Source: Vitis vinifera
Lineage: Eukaryota > Streptophyta > Magnoliopsida > Vitales > Vitaceae
Assembly: GCF_030704535.1 (NCBI RefSeq)
Contig: NC_081817.1
Span: 1,131,001-1,195,000, forward strand
Direction of reading: 5' to 3'
Length of the DNA: 64,000 nt
Below, one piece after another: positions 26,601 to 40,200 of the stretch; position 1 is the stretch's first letter, and each line of letters opens with the position of its first letter. Below the pieces are notes generated by a model. That model searched no databases, was not told the origin of the DNA, and saw only the letters and a program-made list of their open reading frames with translations. Made by a program: the position numbers and the translations under genes.

Positions 26601-26983
26601 TCCCATTGAGCCAATGTCTTTTGTGCATGGTGTACTTCAGACATGGAAGGAAGGCAGTACTTGAAAGGGCTCTGGTTGGAGAAGTGTTGTCCTACCCAGA
26701 AAAATAATTAGTTTTTGTGCACATATTTTGTCATACACATAAACTCTCAACCTATTGCACTACCAAGGTGATGCCATCGATTTCTAGCAACCCAAGAATA
26801 ATAAAATCATATATTCACTCCTTGGCCTTGGTTTTTGCTTTCTCTTAGTTCATGGGCTTTATGTCCACCTGCCTGCAAATACCCTCTGCTTACTGTTTTA
26901 TTTCAACTGCGTGGTTTACAGAAGCTGTTGGTTATGGAGACCCCCTTGTCGCTGTCCTGCCATCATTTCATGGTATTGAGTGA
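20647..26983 (+). CDS. BADC: BADC, biotin-less BCCP-like regulator of plastid acetyl-CoA carboxylase
   Basis: Nine exons, join(20647..20680,22551..22760,23905..23972,24452..24505,24922..25182,25271..25333,25770..25838,25926..25971,26922..26983), encode 288 aa; all junctions are GT-AG and stay in frame. Order: plastid-type N-terminus (1-80), the short BCCP-like helix (LILEVCDETDVAELKLKVGD), a Pro/Ala linker (PTAPPTVSAKPPVESAPAAP), then a lipoyl/biotinyl fold of about 80 aa ending AVGYGDPLVAVLPSFHGIE. Where true BCCP has the biotinylated AMKM(M) Lys, this protein has PPVCKEGDVIKEG. The biotin site is therefore missing, which is the mark of BADC proteins. Known role: BADC takes the place of BCCP in heteromeric ACCase in plastids and lowers fatty acid synthesis. 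Intron 1 (1.9 kb) holds a LINE stub. The gene converges on the DCD-Kelch gene. Confidence 0.93.
21684..21868 (-). mobile_element. LINE 3'-end stub with 18-bp target site duplication
   Basis: A 149-bp insert (21702-21850) in intron 1 of BADC begins with a T-rich tract and GATAAATAAAG, the reversed 3' end of the LINEs seen elsewhere in the window. It is flanked by perfect copies of TAAGTTTGATGTATATAT (21684-21701 and 21851-21868). Severe 5' truncation and the long direct repeats are typical of target-primed reverse transcription. Confidence 0.85.
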
Positions 26984-26999
26984 GGTTCATCTCCCCTTT

Positions 27000-27950
27000 C
27001 CATTAGTTCTTGCGGTAATCATTGTTTGAGAGGCTTAGATTTGTAGTTTGCCTTTTGACGGTTGGTTTTTTCTTTCCAACTTGTTTTTCTAGCTTTTACA
27101 AATTAGGGGACACAGCTGTCTTCTTTGATGTATTTGTTGTTGCTTTCCGGTAAACTTAAATTGAACTACAATTTGGGAAAAGGTTTTATCATTTGTATCG
27201 AGATAATACAATTTCAGAAAAGATGTTGGCCCCATTTTGGATTGTACCATACGGAGTTACAAAATGGCTAGAAAAAAGGTCTTCAATTTATGGCTAAACT
27301 AAAAGTCATTACTGTGTTGTTCCAAATTATTGTTAAAATTTTGATATAAAATAGAGGTAAAATCTGGTGGGCAGGCCTATGTCAAGGACAAGTGCATTGA
27401 TGCGAAAGCCTTGGGATTATCCTATGCTAGTTTCTTAATTCAAATGTCCAATTTCAATCCTTTTTTCAACTGTTAAAACCATATAAAATATGTTATCTTA
27501 TTTAATTATAATTTTTATTTATTCATAATAAAGATTTGAAAGATAGTTTATCCATATTAGTGAGATTCTCATCATTTATGCATCTCAATTTTATTTGCTA
27601 AAATTAAAATTTATAAGGTGCGGCTGACTCCTGAAAATAAACCTTTGTTCCCTTTGAATTAAGGTCAATGCCCACCACATATACAAGATGATCATGTGGT
27701 GATTATGCATCGGGGCAAAATATAAAATAGCATGCAACTTCACTAAATGCAATGGAATTGATCCGTATATCTTAATCTTAACCATTCTAAATTATCCACT
27801 ACAAAGTTGGCTGTATTTCTTATAGAAGTGTTCTATAATACCTGAATTCGTGGGAGATTCAACTAACATTAACAGAAACCCTGATAGCATAAATATGAGC
27901 ATGAAGGCATTAACATAAACATTAAGGATGCACCCTGCTCTCCTTGACCT
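27000..27950. other. convergent 3' region between BADC and DCD-Kelch
   Basis: It contains the BADC 3' UTR (up to perhaps 27200) and that of the minus-strand DCD-Kelch gene. No additional exon was seen. Confidence 0.5.
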
Positions 27951-27952
27951 CA

Positions 27953-30900
27953 TCATAAAACAGTGGCGGAGAAGAAGCATCGTTTCCCAACAGCTTTCAG
28001 GCTTGTAACCAGCCAACCATGACCCTCCTTGTAACATTCCACCTGTCATTATGTCAGAAAGTTGAATAAAAACAGATGCAATCTCTCCCACTAGGCAATT
28101 GAACTTTTTTTTTTTTTTCTTTTTAAATGTAGATGTAATTACTGTGTCCAAAATCTCCTCATTGTCTTTCAGTCCCCCAATCACGTATATTGATTCTCCA
28201 AGGACGACAGCTCCAGAATATCCCCTAGGATCATTCATTGATTCACCGGTCATCCATGAGCCAATGCGAGGATCAAAAACCTCTACAGTTGGAACCATAT
28301 TAGTTCCATCATAGCCACCCAAAGCATACCTGCAACAATTTTTCCATCATGAAAGACCTATGTTGGACATCACAAGAAATGCGCACACAGTTCCTTGGCC
28401 AGTTGGCGGGGAAGGCATAGCAAAACTATTGGCCAATTAGTATAACAAGGAGGCTTGACAACCTCACTAATGCTACCACACATTTCAGGTACCGACAACC
28501 TATGGATTGTTGGAAATGAAATGATGAAATGATGAAGTGATGAAAATGTATCTGAATCACACGCTTCCTATGGTATGGAACTTCGGGGTATGCTCTTAGT
28601 GTTACCTTAAATATCTTCTGCATTTGAAAAAAAAAATTCATACAATATTCTCCTAAAATAATCTTTTTATTTTGGTACAATAAAAAATAAATATTTTTGG
28701 TTATGGAGGCTCTCAGTTGTTTCTCATCAAAGGCAGTGCAGAAGGGCTTTACCAGTGGGTTCAAGGTTTGGGGTAGGGGAGAGGGAGGAAAGGAGGTGGA
28801 CGTTTCCCATCCCCTTTGTTCTATGAAGCTAGCGAGAATCAATTGAGGCATCTCAGAAATATTTAGCCTAAAAATCAATTTCGAGAAGAGTGGATTGGCC
28901 TCTCTTCTGCCTATTTAGTTCTACCTATGGTAACACCTTACAAGCATGGTGCATTTTGGGATTCTGTAAAGGAGTACTTTTAATAGGGGATTGGTCTCTT
29001 GGAATAATCAATGATTTTCTTAAGGGGAAGATTGACTCTCTCAAATCTTCTGATATACTTCATGTCCATATTTGTCATTCCAAATAAAGTGAGAGTCAAT
29101 CGGAAATGATGCAAAAAGATTTACTATGGGGGGATCATCACACCTAAAGGAGAAGAAGTTTCATATGGTGAATTGGATGACAAAATGCTCGGATAAGAAG
29201 ATTGGATGTGTGGGCATCAGAAAGCTTTCAACCCTTAAACACAGCCTTGCTTCTTAAGAGGTTGTGGTAATTTGCTAACAAAAGGGACTGTGCAGAGGAA
29301 GGTCATAAAAGGAAAGTTTGGAAAGGAAAAAAGAGGTCGTGGTACTCAAGAGATGAAGGGGAGGCACGGTGTGGGATTATGGAAAGCTATTAGAGGGGAG
29401 TGGGTTGAGTTTGGGTTCAATCTTGGAACCAAGATTTTGTTTGGGAATAGCAGGGGAGATGAGCAGATTGGGGAGAGTTTCTTGAAAGAACCATTTCCTT
29501 TCTTTATAGTCTTGCTCCTTCCAAATTTGCAAGAGTGGCATGTCTTTGGCTAATTCAGAAAGATCAGATCAATAGAGCCTCTCTTCTAAAAGGTCTTTTT
29601 GAAAGTGGGAGCTAAAGGAGATGTATATGTTTATAAAGATTATTCATTCTTTGAATTTGATTAGGAAAATAAAGGATTACCTTTTGTAGAGGGAAGGGGA
29701 GAAGAGATTTCCAAGTGAAGTCTTTCTACAATTCATTGTACTTGAGAGATCTTACTCTTTCCCTTACACCCCTTTGAGGGCTTGTTTCTTTTCTTAGGGC
29801 ACAGCACACAGGAAAAGATTTTAACTATCAACCAAATAATAAGGAAGCAATGGTCTTTGGTGACTAGATATAGTATTTTAAAAACTAAATATTTAAAAAA
29901 TAATACTAAATCAGCAAACCATATGTAATTCATAGTGAAAAGGCCCAATTACCATGGGACTTGTTATTTCCCATAGGTTCTTCTAGAATTGATTCAAATC
30001 TCATTTTGGGTTGGAAAATTTGGGGTAAGACTGAGAGGTCGAGGAAGGTTTGGAGTATGATTCCTCTTTACCTTCTTTTCCTTTTTTTAAAGAAAATATA
30101 TTAACAGCATCCAAGTGGGGGTGCACCAAGGTATACATGATGTATATAATAGGTGCCAAAAGGCGAAACAAAATAAGAGACAACAAAGGACAAGCTTACT
30201 TTCCTTACTTGGAGCTAAGAGAATCAACAAAGTCGTATCATAGTTGATGAAAGATCAAGAATATAAACTCTAACCCATTCCAAATAAGTACTCATGATAA
30301 CGGATTTGATTGCTTGATCTAGTCGTTCAATATCTTTGAAAGATCTCCTATTTCTTTCCTTCCATAGAGTCCAAACACACACAAGGGGTGATCCTCTAAG
30401 CCTTTTTCTGTTTTTATCCCTACAAAAGATCCATGCCCAATTGAGGAGGGTTCTTCTGGCTGTAGAATGCAACACAAAACCACTCCAAATAGCGAAAAAA
30501 TCAGCTACCATAGAATACTTGTCTTAGGTAAGTGAAAGAGGATACCATCAACTGATTCTTCATTTTTCTTTGCACATAAAATATTATTTTGACATTATTC
30601 ATCCTCTCCTTTTGAGTTGATGAATCGTCAAAATCCTTCCCCACTCAGCTCCCCAAGCAAAGAAACCCACCTTCATAGACGTCCAAGGATTCCAAACTAT
30701 ACTTGCAGGAAAGGTCTCCCTTCTGGCCTGGGCAAGGGAGGATTCCACCTACTTCCCTTTCCTACCTGCTCCCCCACACATCTGCTAGCCATGGATCCTT
30801 AGAGGTTTTTATAGAGAATAACATTGGCAAAGGCTTCTAATGACAGATTTTCACACCATTTATCTTTCCAAATTTAACCTTCCTCCAATTGCCAACTATA

Positions 30901-33900
30901 AGGCAAGATCTGGTCTTAAAATCCTCCCATCCGATTCTAATGGTTTTCCACACCATCCATCTTTACACTTTGTGCATAATGTAAGAGCATAATATTTAGG
31001 TGTTCTATAAGGTGGAGGTATTTGACTAGAGATTGAAAAGGACTTTCATCAAATCCTTTTTAAAATGATCTAGGGTGCCATCGGGAATGATTGATTGCTC
31101 TACTAGATTTCATAATGAGCCAAACAAAAGATAATTGTTTTTTATGCAGTTTACTACTTTCATCCTCATTGCGGTTCCCCGCATATACTTCCTATGGTGT
31201 TTGTCAATGTATCTTTATTCGCCCATCAAACAAAATTAATAAATATTGTTACCTTTAAATGCTGAAAATTCCCACCAGAATTTGGAAATATTTAGCTCAC
31301 TTAGCATATATCATCCAAAAGCACAACTTACTCTTGATCCAATGGTGCAACCAAACTTAATGCCATCAACAAGCAAAACAGAAAGAGATCAACTTACAAT
31401 TTTTCATTCAGCGCAGCCAAGGAATGACACCCTCTTCTCGTGCTCATATTCTCTAGTCTAGTCCACGAACGTTCACGAGGATCAAATCTTTCAACCGATC
31501 TGCAATGATGGTAAAGAAATGTTTTGATCAAACACTCAAATTCATCTAGAATGTATTAAGCATCTTCACCAAAAATTCAAAAGGGAGTTTAGCTCTGATT
31601 ATGTTTTAACTCAATATCACAAATCCTTTTTGCTTAATCATAAAGTTTAAGTTTCTACTACATTTAAAGGATGTTTAGTAAAACAACTCAATAACTTGAG
31701 TCATTAAACATATTAACCATGCATTGGTAAAATAATGTAATATTGAAATTTAAGTTACAAATGACATGTCTTTTTTTCCTTTTACTTAAATCTAAAAACA
31801 AGTTGCTTTCGGCTATGTGTTTTTTAACTTACTACTTTTTCTAAGATAATTTTGTCTTAATGGAATTATTTTTATCCAAATGAAAAAAGTCACTTTTTCT
31901 CTTTTCCTCTCTTTTTTCTCTTTTCAATTTTTAACCTCTACAATATTCAAATGCAATTTTCCACTTAAAATTAAACTAAATTCACTTTGAACATTTTTTA
32001 CCATTTTCCCTTTTATCTCTCAAGCCAATTTATATCTAAGATTTATTTATTTATTTTTATTTTTATTTTTTTATGAATCCCTCAAGAATGAAAACAACAA
32101 CATAATAATTTTAATTAATTTTTAAAAATAAAATTTAAGATTTGATGTTTTTTCCCAAATTGAAAAATAAAAAATTAATAAATGAATTTCAACATCTGAA
32201 CACACACTTCCATAGCAAATTCATAGATCCAAAGACAAACCACATTAAAAATCAATGAGTAATCAATGAAACTTAACTAGAAAATTTATAAAATTTTCTT
32301 TAACAATCAAGCATAATTAGAAACTCTAATTACTACTCAATTACCAAATTTCCTAACTAATTACATAATTAAACATATAAACTTTTATTATTGTAATTAT
32401 TTTTTATATTTTTATAATATTTGTAAATATGCTAAGGTTAGGTATGGATACAATTTTTATTTTTTATTTTTAAAAATAAAAAGTCCTATATAAAATATAA
32501 GAAGTCTTATACAAAATGCAAAAATTTACCTTGTGTTCTTAAATATTTTGTTCAAAATTTTAAAAATTTGAAGTAGAAAGTTTTTACTTCTTTAAATTTT
32601 AAAAAGTGTTTTCAAGAATATTTTTTCCAAAATTTTAAAAATTTGAAGTATAAATTTTTTACTTCTTTAAATTTTAAAAAGTGTTTTCAAGTACACAAAA
32701 TATGTACCTACTTTTTGAATAAAAATTTATATATTTTGTGTAATTTTCTATTTTTAAATATGAAAAATAGGAAATGAACCCAAACATCAACTAAATTATT
32801 TGTTTTTTAATTATTAGTTTTTAAATATCTTATCTTGATTATATAAAATAATATCGCAATAAGTTTGGGGTTTGGGGTTTGGGGTTTTGAGATGTTTGGA
32901 AATATGTTAAATAACTATTTTATCTCCAAATTTAAGTTTTCGAATATCTATTATTTAAAATAAAAGTGAAGGCTAATTACTAAGTTTAAAATGTTTTTAG
33001 CTCCAATCAAAAAAAAAAAAAGTTTAAAATGTTTTTAGCATTTGAACACAATGAGACTTAACAATCAATAGCATGTGAACATTGACAAAAATAAATAAAT
33101 TAACACTTAATAACATTTACATATTAAGGAAAAAGAACAAATTATGCAGTTAATGACATTCAACTTAATTCCAATTCAAGTCTATTAAGATTTCAAACAA
33201 AAACACAAACATTTTTTTTAAATCCCAAATATCTTTTACCCTATTTGGTCGTATTCTCAAAGCAAACAAATTTATTATCTAATAGTAATGAGGATAAATA
33301 TAACAATTTAAAATTTAAAAAAAAAAACTTAATTTTGTTTTACTAAACAACCTTATTACTTAAAGTAAGAGCCAAAACTAAGTTTTTCCTTTTTTATAAG
33401 CAAACAAGAAAATTTATTAGAAGTGCCTCAAAGAAGGTGCACCAAAAGTACACACTAAGTATACAAATTGCACCTAAAGAGGCTAATTTAGGAAAGGGAA
33501 ATCAGAAAATGAAAAACAAACTCTCTCCTTACTTGAAGCTTAGCCAATTCATAAAGTTTATTATGGACATTGTTTGGTCCTTTATGTACGTCACAACCCA
33601 TTTGGAAAAAAAAAAAAAAGATGTAAAATAATATTTGATTACTTAGTCCAAAACAAGCATAAGGGAGCCCTCCAAGCTTTCTTCCACTTCTTCCCACGAG
33701 TCATGCCAACACAAAGGCTTCCTCCAACCATAAAGTGTCATCAAAACACTCCAAGTAGAGAGTAAATCATTTGCCACAACATTTTCCATTAGCATAGTGA
33801 AAAAGCAAACGATCAGGTGATTCTTCATCATCTTTGCACAAGTAGCACGTATTCAACAAATTCCAACTCTCCTCTTGAGCTAATCTAACATCAGAATTCT

Positions 33901-36900
33901 TCCTCATGTTGCTTCCCAAGTAAAGAAGCCTACCTTTGGTGAAACCAAGGATTCCACATTATGATAGCAAGGAAAGGCTCTCTACCTCCCCTGGCTAAGG
34001 AGGTGTAACGGATCTAACTGAGAACTTGTTGCATTTAGATTCCTTCCAGCTTCATTTATCCTCTTCAACCTTCTAATCAACAAAGAATATAGATTCCTTA
34101 ATAATATCCCCACTTCCTCAATTTCCTAATCATTGAACTATCTTGAGAAGTGGGAACTCCATCTACCTCCCTTCCCAACCAGCTCCCATACCTCTACTAC
34201 CCAATCGTCTTTGACGGTTACTATAGAGAATAACATCAGAAAGGACTATTCCAAGGACAAGACATTATGCCATCTATCTTTCTAAAATTTTACCCTCCTA
34301 ACATTCTCAACTACGGAACAATACTTGCTTTATATAACCTTTTCCAATTTTTTTCCATAACCCAACCTATAACCATCTCACACTCCATGAACACCATCCC
34401 CTTTCCTCTTCTCCAAACTTCCTACATATAACTTGTTTCCATAAGGACTCTATTCTTTCACAAAACTCCAACTTCATTTGCTAAGCAAAACCTTGTTTAA
34501 AGTAAAAAGATTATGACTACAAAGACCTTCATCATTTTCTTCCACATAGGCAATGGACCAATTAACCAAGTGAGGTCCTTTCTCTAGATCCTGACCACCC
34601 CGAAAGAAGTCTCTTTGGATCTGCTCTAGCCTAAAACTTACCCTTCACAAAATAACAAACAAAGACATAAGAGTAAATTTTCAAGTTATCTCAACAAGCA
34701 TAGTTTAAGTCGTTAAGCAACAAGCATAATTTAAGTCGTTAAGCAACAAACATAATTTAAATCTTTAAGCAACAAGCATAGTTTAAGCCAACAACAAGCA
34801 TAATATAACTTAAAGTTATCTCAAATCATTACGCATTAAGCATTCAATTTTACCAAACACTCTCTAAATAGAATTGTAAATGAGTTATGTCAATTGATGG
34901 ATACACAACCAAACAATAAAATAAGACACAAATGAAACTAATTTGATATCTTACTTCAAGTAATCTTCTCCATCATATCCACCAACAGCATAGAGCATGC
35001 CATTCAATTCAGTTGCAGCAAGACCAAACCTCTGAAGAAACAAAGAAGTAAAATTAAACAAAACCAAGTCCTAATAGTTTCTCTTCAAAGAAAATAAAAT
35101 ATCTAAGAACGACCCTAAAATTAACTCCTTAGAAAACATATTATTTCAAACTACTAAGATCACCTTAGCTTTGGTTATGGTCCTTTTTGGAAAAAACATT
35201 TTAACAATCTAAGCATTTTCATTTGAAAAACTATAAAACCATTGTCTTACAACATGCATTTTAGTACTTAAAACAAATCTATCCATTATTCATCTTTTTA
35301 TCTTTCACAATGTCATTGTTTACTAGCAATCCAAGTCTAGCATGTTCAATTAACACCTAGCATATGTTACCCAAAGACCGATTGAGAGGTACCTTTTGTT
35401 GCATGGACGGAGCGGAGATCCACCTTCCAGTTTCTGGATCCAAGACTTCAACCTCTGAAAAACATTCCACTCCATTTCCACCACCAATTGCAAAGATCTT
35501 GTCATTTAAAGAAACTCCTGCTAAGCTTCCTTTTCTTTGAGTTAGCGAAGGACGACTAACCCATTGATCAGTCATTGGATTATATGATTCAACTTCAAAT
35601 AAGTAGAATTATAGCATTAGTGCCTTGTGGAAAAAAGGAAATAAGTTGCAAAAAGAAATTATTATAATAATAAAAAACAAGAACTTTAAAAAAAAAAAAA
35701 GAAAAAAAAAAAGACATTACAACCAATACCTATGTTGTACCATGAATTACCATCCACACCACCAAAAATATAAAGTTCACCATCCAACTTTGCTACTGAG
35801 GCATATGATCGAACAAAGGTCATTGGTCTAAGAGATTTCATCAAGTCCAAAGCAGGTGAATAGGAATCTAAGTCAGATAACCACGAGAAACCATCAAATC
35901 CTCCCACTATAAGTATTGAATCATCAAGGCTTGATTGAGGTTCATTAAGCAACTCGGGTTCTAGTGCCTCGACAACACCAATTGAAGAAACTGACCCTGA
36001 TTCCAACCTCTTGCATCGGTTTTCTAATTTTTGAATCTCTCTTTTTGATTCAGCCTGATTTGAAATTTAAATAAGTCTTCATTCAAGAAGGATAAGAGGA
36101 AGCACACTAAAAGCCATACAAATTTCACAATAGGATATATAAGAACATAATCTATTGCTACTCTATAGTAATTATTTAACACTCAAAGCAAGAGGATCTT
36201 GGAGAACAATAACATGAGGAAAAACATTAAAATGCCATAACAAAAATCTCAGATACAATTTCAATGCTTAGCTGTTCTAACTCAGTAGAAAAGGAATATA
36301 TTGACATAATGTGTCAAGAACTACAAGCACAATCTATTCCCAAGTGACTTAACAAGATTTCCTTCAATAGATGTCATTCTAAAGCCTCAATGAAATCCAA
36401 CAATTTCCCATTCTCAAGCTAAACAATATCGTTGCGATGAACAATTTTGTCCCTTTAGATATGTAGCCAAAAAATCAAACAATTAGTTCAGACTAAGGAT
36501 TGTTGGTTGTTGTGTCAAGTAATACATGGATATTACATGAGAAGTAAGAGCATTCTTATCCATTGTAATAGAAATAGACAACAGTGGGACATGCTATTGG
36601 CTATGTTTGGATTGCAATTGGTACTTTTAGTACAAAAATCTCATGCTGCATGGAAGATTCAGGAATTGGATGTTGACAGAGGAAGTATGGAAAATGTCTC
36701 TCCTTTGCTTGTTTTGGGGCATTTGAAGGGAGCGTAATGTCCAGATTTTCAAGGAAGAATTTTCAAATAAAAAATTGAGGGAGATCTTTATTAAAACATT
36801 GTTGGAGTGGCCACAATTCTCTTTGACAATGGATAATTATATTTGTAGAATTTCATAGGTAGTCTAGAATGTGAATAGTAGGTTTGCTTTTCAACCAAGT

Positions 36901-37179
36901 GTTGAGTTTTCACTTCCAAAGGAGAGCCACTTTGCCACTAGAGTTGTTGGGATTGCTATATTGCCTCCTTACTACCATCATTTAGCTTAAAGCTTGAACA
37001 TGTACAACTGCAATTGGTGGATGAAGAAGAAGAATTGCCAGACATTGACATTGATAGATAGGATAATGGAGCAATTAGATACTATGATGACTTTGTAGAT
37101 GATCCCACTAACAATAGTGATGGTAATGTAGAAGAATGAAGAATAATTTGATGGAGATTGACATAGGAGAGAGAGTTTG

Positions 37180-37212
<33 letters not shown>

Positions 37213-40200
37213 AATTAAATTAGAAACTATCACGAAAAAAAATGAATTTTCTTATTTCAATTTCATGGTTTTCTTAGGTTATGTTTGGTTCCCATAAAGT
37301 TTTGACAAAAAATGTGAAAGAAAAAAAAAAGAGGAAAAAAAAAGTGAAGAAAAACAAAAATAGATTGAAAGTCAATAAATCATTTTTATATCGTACTTCA
37401 AAATCATTTCATTTATCTAACTCTTCTATAAAAAGATTAAATAATTTTAATTATATTTGACTTTCTTTCATGTTTTTCATAGTAAAACCAAATATAAGAA
37501 AATCATTTTCCTTAATATTTTTCTTCTTTTCTTAGTACTTTCTAAGAACCAAGCATAGTCTTAGTGCTTCATTTTTATGAGATATTATTAGTATTTTTTC
37601 AGATTTTTTTTTTTTTTTAACTTAAGATTTGTGCCTTGTTCCACCTCAAAGCTTACACCACCCTTCATTTGAGTAAAATTTCTCGAGACCCATTATAGCC
37701 TTTTAAAACACTAACTATGACAAAAATAAATAAATAAATAATGACTAAATAGGACAATGGAAGCACGCTACCCTTGTTTTTCTTTTTTGTAAATAAACCC
37801 TAGGGTTGTCAACTAAGAAATACTGAACCAAAAAAGAAAAAACATAATTAATGGAATTCAACCCAAAAGAGATAATAATGCTAAGAATTCCATGAAAGTA
37901 ACGGTAGCATGTTTGATTGAATACTTTATGTATAAAGGAAAATTGAAGTGCCTAAATCGTTTTGATAAAAATAAAAAATAAAATAAAATAAAATAAAAAG
38001 ACCAATAATTATGAGAAGAATACAAAGAAACTATAAATGGGAAGAATACAAGAAACTACAAAACAATAGCAGTGTCGTTGCATATGAATAGCAGAAAATA
38101 GATATAATATGATAGTCACACCAAGCATATCCCACTCCAAGAGTAGCAGAATACAATTTAACCTGAAATAACTCAAACAAAGCCCTCAAAATTACGATAA
38201 ATTTAATGCAATATTACCATGACAATAGAGGGATCATCAGAATTGTGATGAAGTTAGGCTTTAGCAATTCCATGAACCATGTCAGATATGGTGAGCAATA
38301 AAAATAAATAAAAATAAAAATAAAATAAAAAATGAAACTTTTGAACTTGGAACCAACAAACTAGCAGAATGTATCACCATAAGAAGTGTTTACCACCATA
38401 GAGTTGTAACAAAACCAACAAGCAGCTACATGGGAGATTAAGCAACTTCAAAGACCAATCAAACAGAGAAGAAATGCAGTTCAACACTACAGCACAATAA
38501 CTTTGTTGAAAAGAGATCATATGATATCATGAGAGGATCATACCAGCTCCTGCTCCAGAGAACTGACTTTTTGAATTAATTGAGAAACCTTCATCCGTTC
38601 CATCTCTTGCATTAACTTTGAAAACCACATTAAACATGTTACAATGGTGGAAGAGATAATTAGATCAAAATAAATGCAAAGGAAAGACAAAGGATACAGG
38701 ATTGATTACCTTAGCTACAGCAGACTGAAGATCAGATGACTTCATTTCTGAAACTGTAGAAGAGTAGGAAGATTCACAATTTGGTTTCAGGTCTACTTCA
38801 GGAATTTCCATTCCATCCTCAACTGTAACATTTTCAATAGGCTGGCTTTCTTCAGCCAAACAAACAACAGATGATGATCCCAACTCATTATTGTAGACAT
38901 CTAAATGAGGAAGATTCATCTCTGAAACTGGTCCCATCTCAAAATATTCCCCTTCCTCATTATTGTACACATGTAAAGAGGGAAGATTCGTCTCTGAAAC
39001 TGCTCCTGTCTCAAAATATTTACCTTCCTCATTATTGTAAACATCTAAACAAGGAAGATTCACCTCTGAAACTGGTCCCTTCTCAAAATATTCACCTTCC
39101 TTTCTTGCATTATCGCATTTTTCCACCTCCTCATTTGTGGGAGCTCCCCAAAACAGCCCCTCTTCACCCAAATGATCAGCAACACCTGAAGGCTCCCATT
39201 CCATATCCAACTGATCTGGATGAGTAAAATACATTTCTGGAACTGGTTTTTCTTCATCTCCCTTAATTGTCTCAGAAGTAAGTGACATTTTGAATAAAGA
39301 ACTCCATTTTTTCTCTGGGAGGGAAGTGCTTATGTTTCTCTCAAGAGAAGAGTGAGAAGGCCAATAATTTGGCTTTGAATGAATAACATCCTGCGAATGT
39401 TTTTCTGCTGCTTCCTCTTCAGTTGTGCCATCTGGAAACTGGTTTTCTCCACCTAAACCATGTTCATTCCAAGATGAGCCCCATTCAACATTTGACGCAC
39501 CTAAACGATTACAATCCACCTCTTCATCATGACTTGTACCAAGAGTGGTACCAGTTGGTAAACCTTTGAGTGTAGTGTTCCATTTCACTGTTTTCTGTGA
39601 CAGGGAAGGAGAAGATGAAAATAGGGATACCAACTTGCTGGTCTGAGCACGGTCTAGTTCAAACCAAAAAAGCCTATGCTCGTAGTAGTTTTTAGATATT
39701 ATTGGCTTAAATTGTTCTTCAAGCAAGGGCTGGCACTGCATCCGAATTTGGATCCGAACCTAAGAATACATACAGTGATATTAGTAAGTGGATTCCATTT
39801 CCAACCTAAACACCGTGAACCCTGAATCTAACCACAAACCTCAAAGCTACCGAAGAATGATGGAATGAAATAACCACAGGCACTACCTGTGCAGGATACG
39901 GCGTCAACTGTGAACCATCAGGAGTCCATCCATATGGATTTATATTCATCTGTCCTGGGCTTGCAGCCTCAAAGATACCATGAAGCTTTCTATCACTATA
40001 GTTGAACAGGAATAGTGTCAAGCCAGGATTGATGTTCCTCACATAGGAGAAATGCGCAGCTGGTAAACCTGTTCAAGAATGCAAAAATGTCCATAACTCT
40101 TTGGATGTGCAAACTTAAACATCGGATATAGTAGAAGTTTTTCTTGCATGGAAATAGGAGATAGCCAACTAACCAAACAACTGCTTGGAATGACATTCGT

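Noticed and set aside
28140-28144. Reading on through the Kelch exon into a Lys-rich tail (ITSTFKKKK).
   Set aside because: A GT donor lies exactly after the Thr codon at 28143, and the exon at 27953-28042 continues the Kelch blade in frame.
36900-37140. A short acidic frame (EEEELPDIDID, DDFVDDPTNN) possibly from a transposase C-terminus.
   Set aside because: It is too short and frame-broken to assign to a family.
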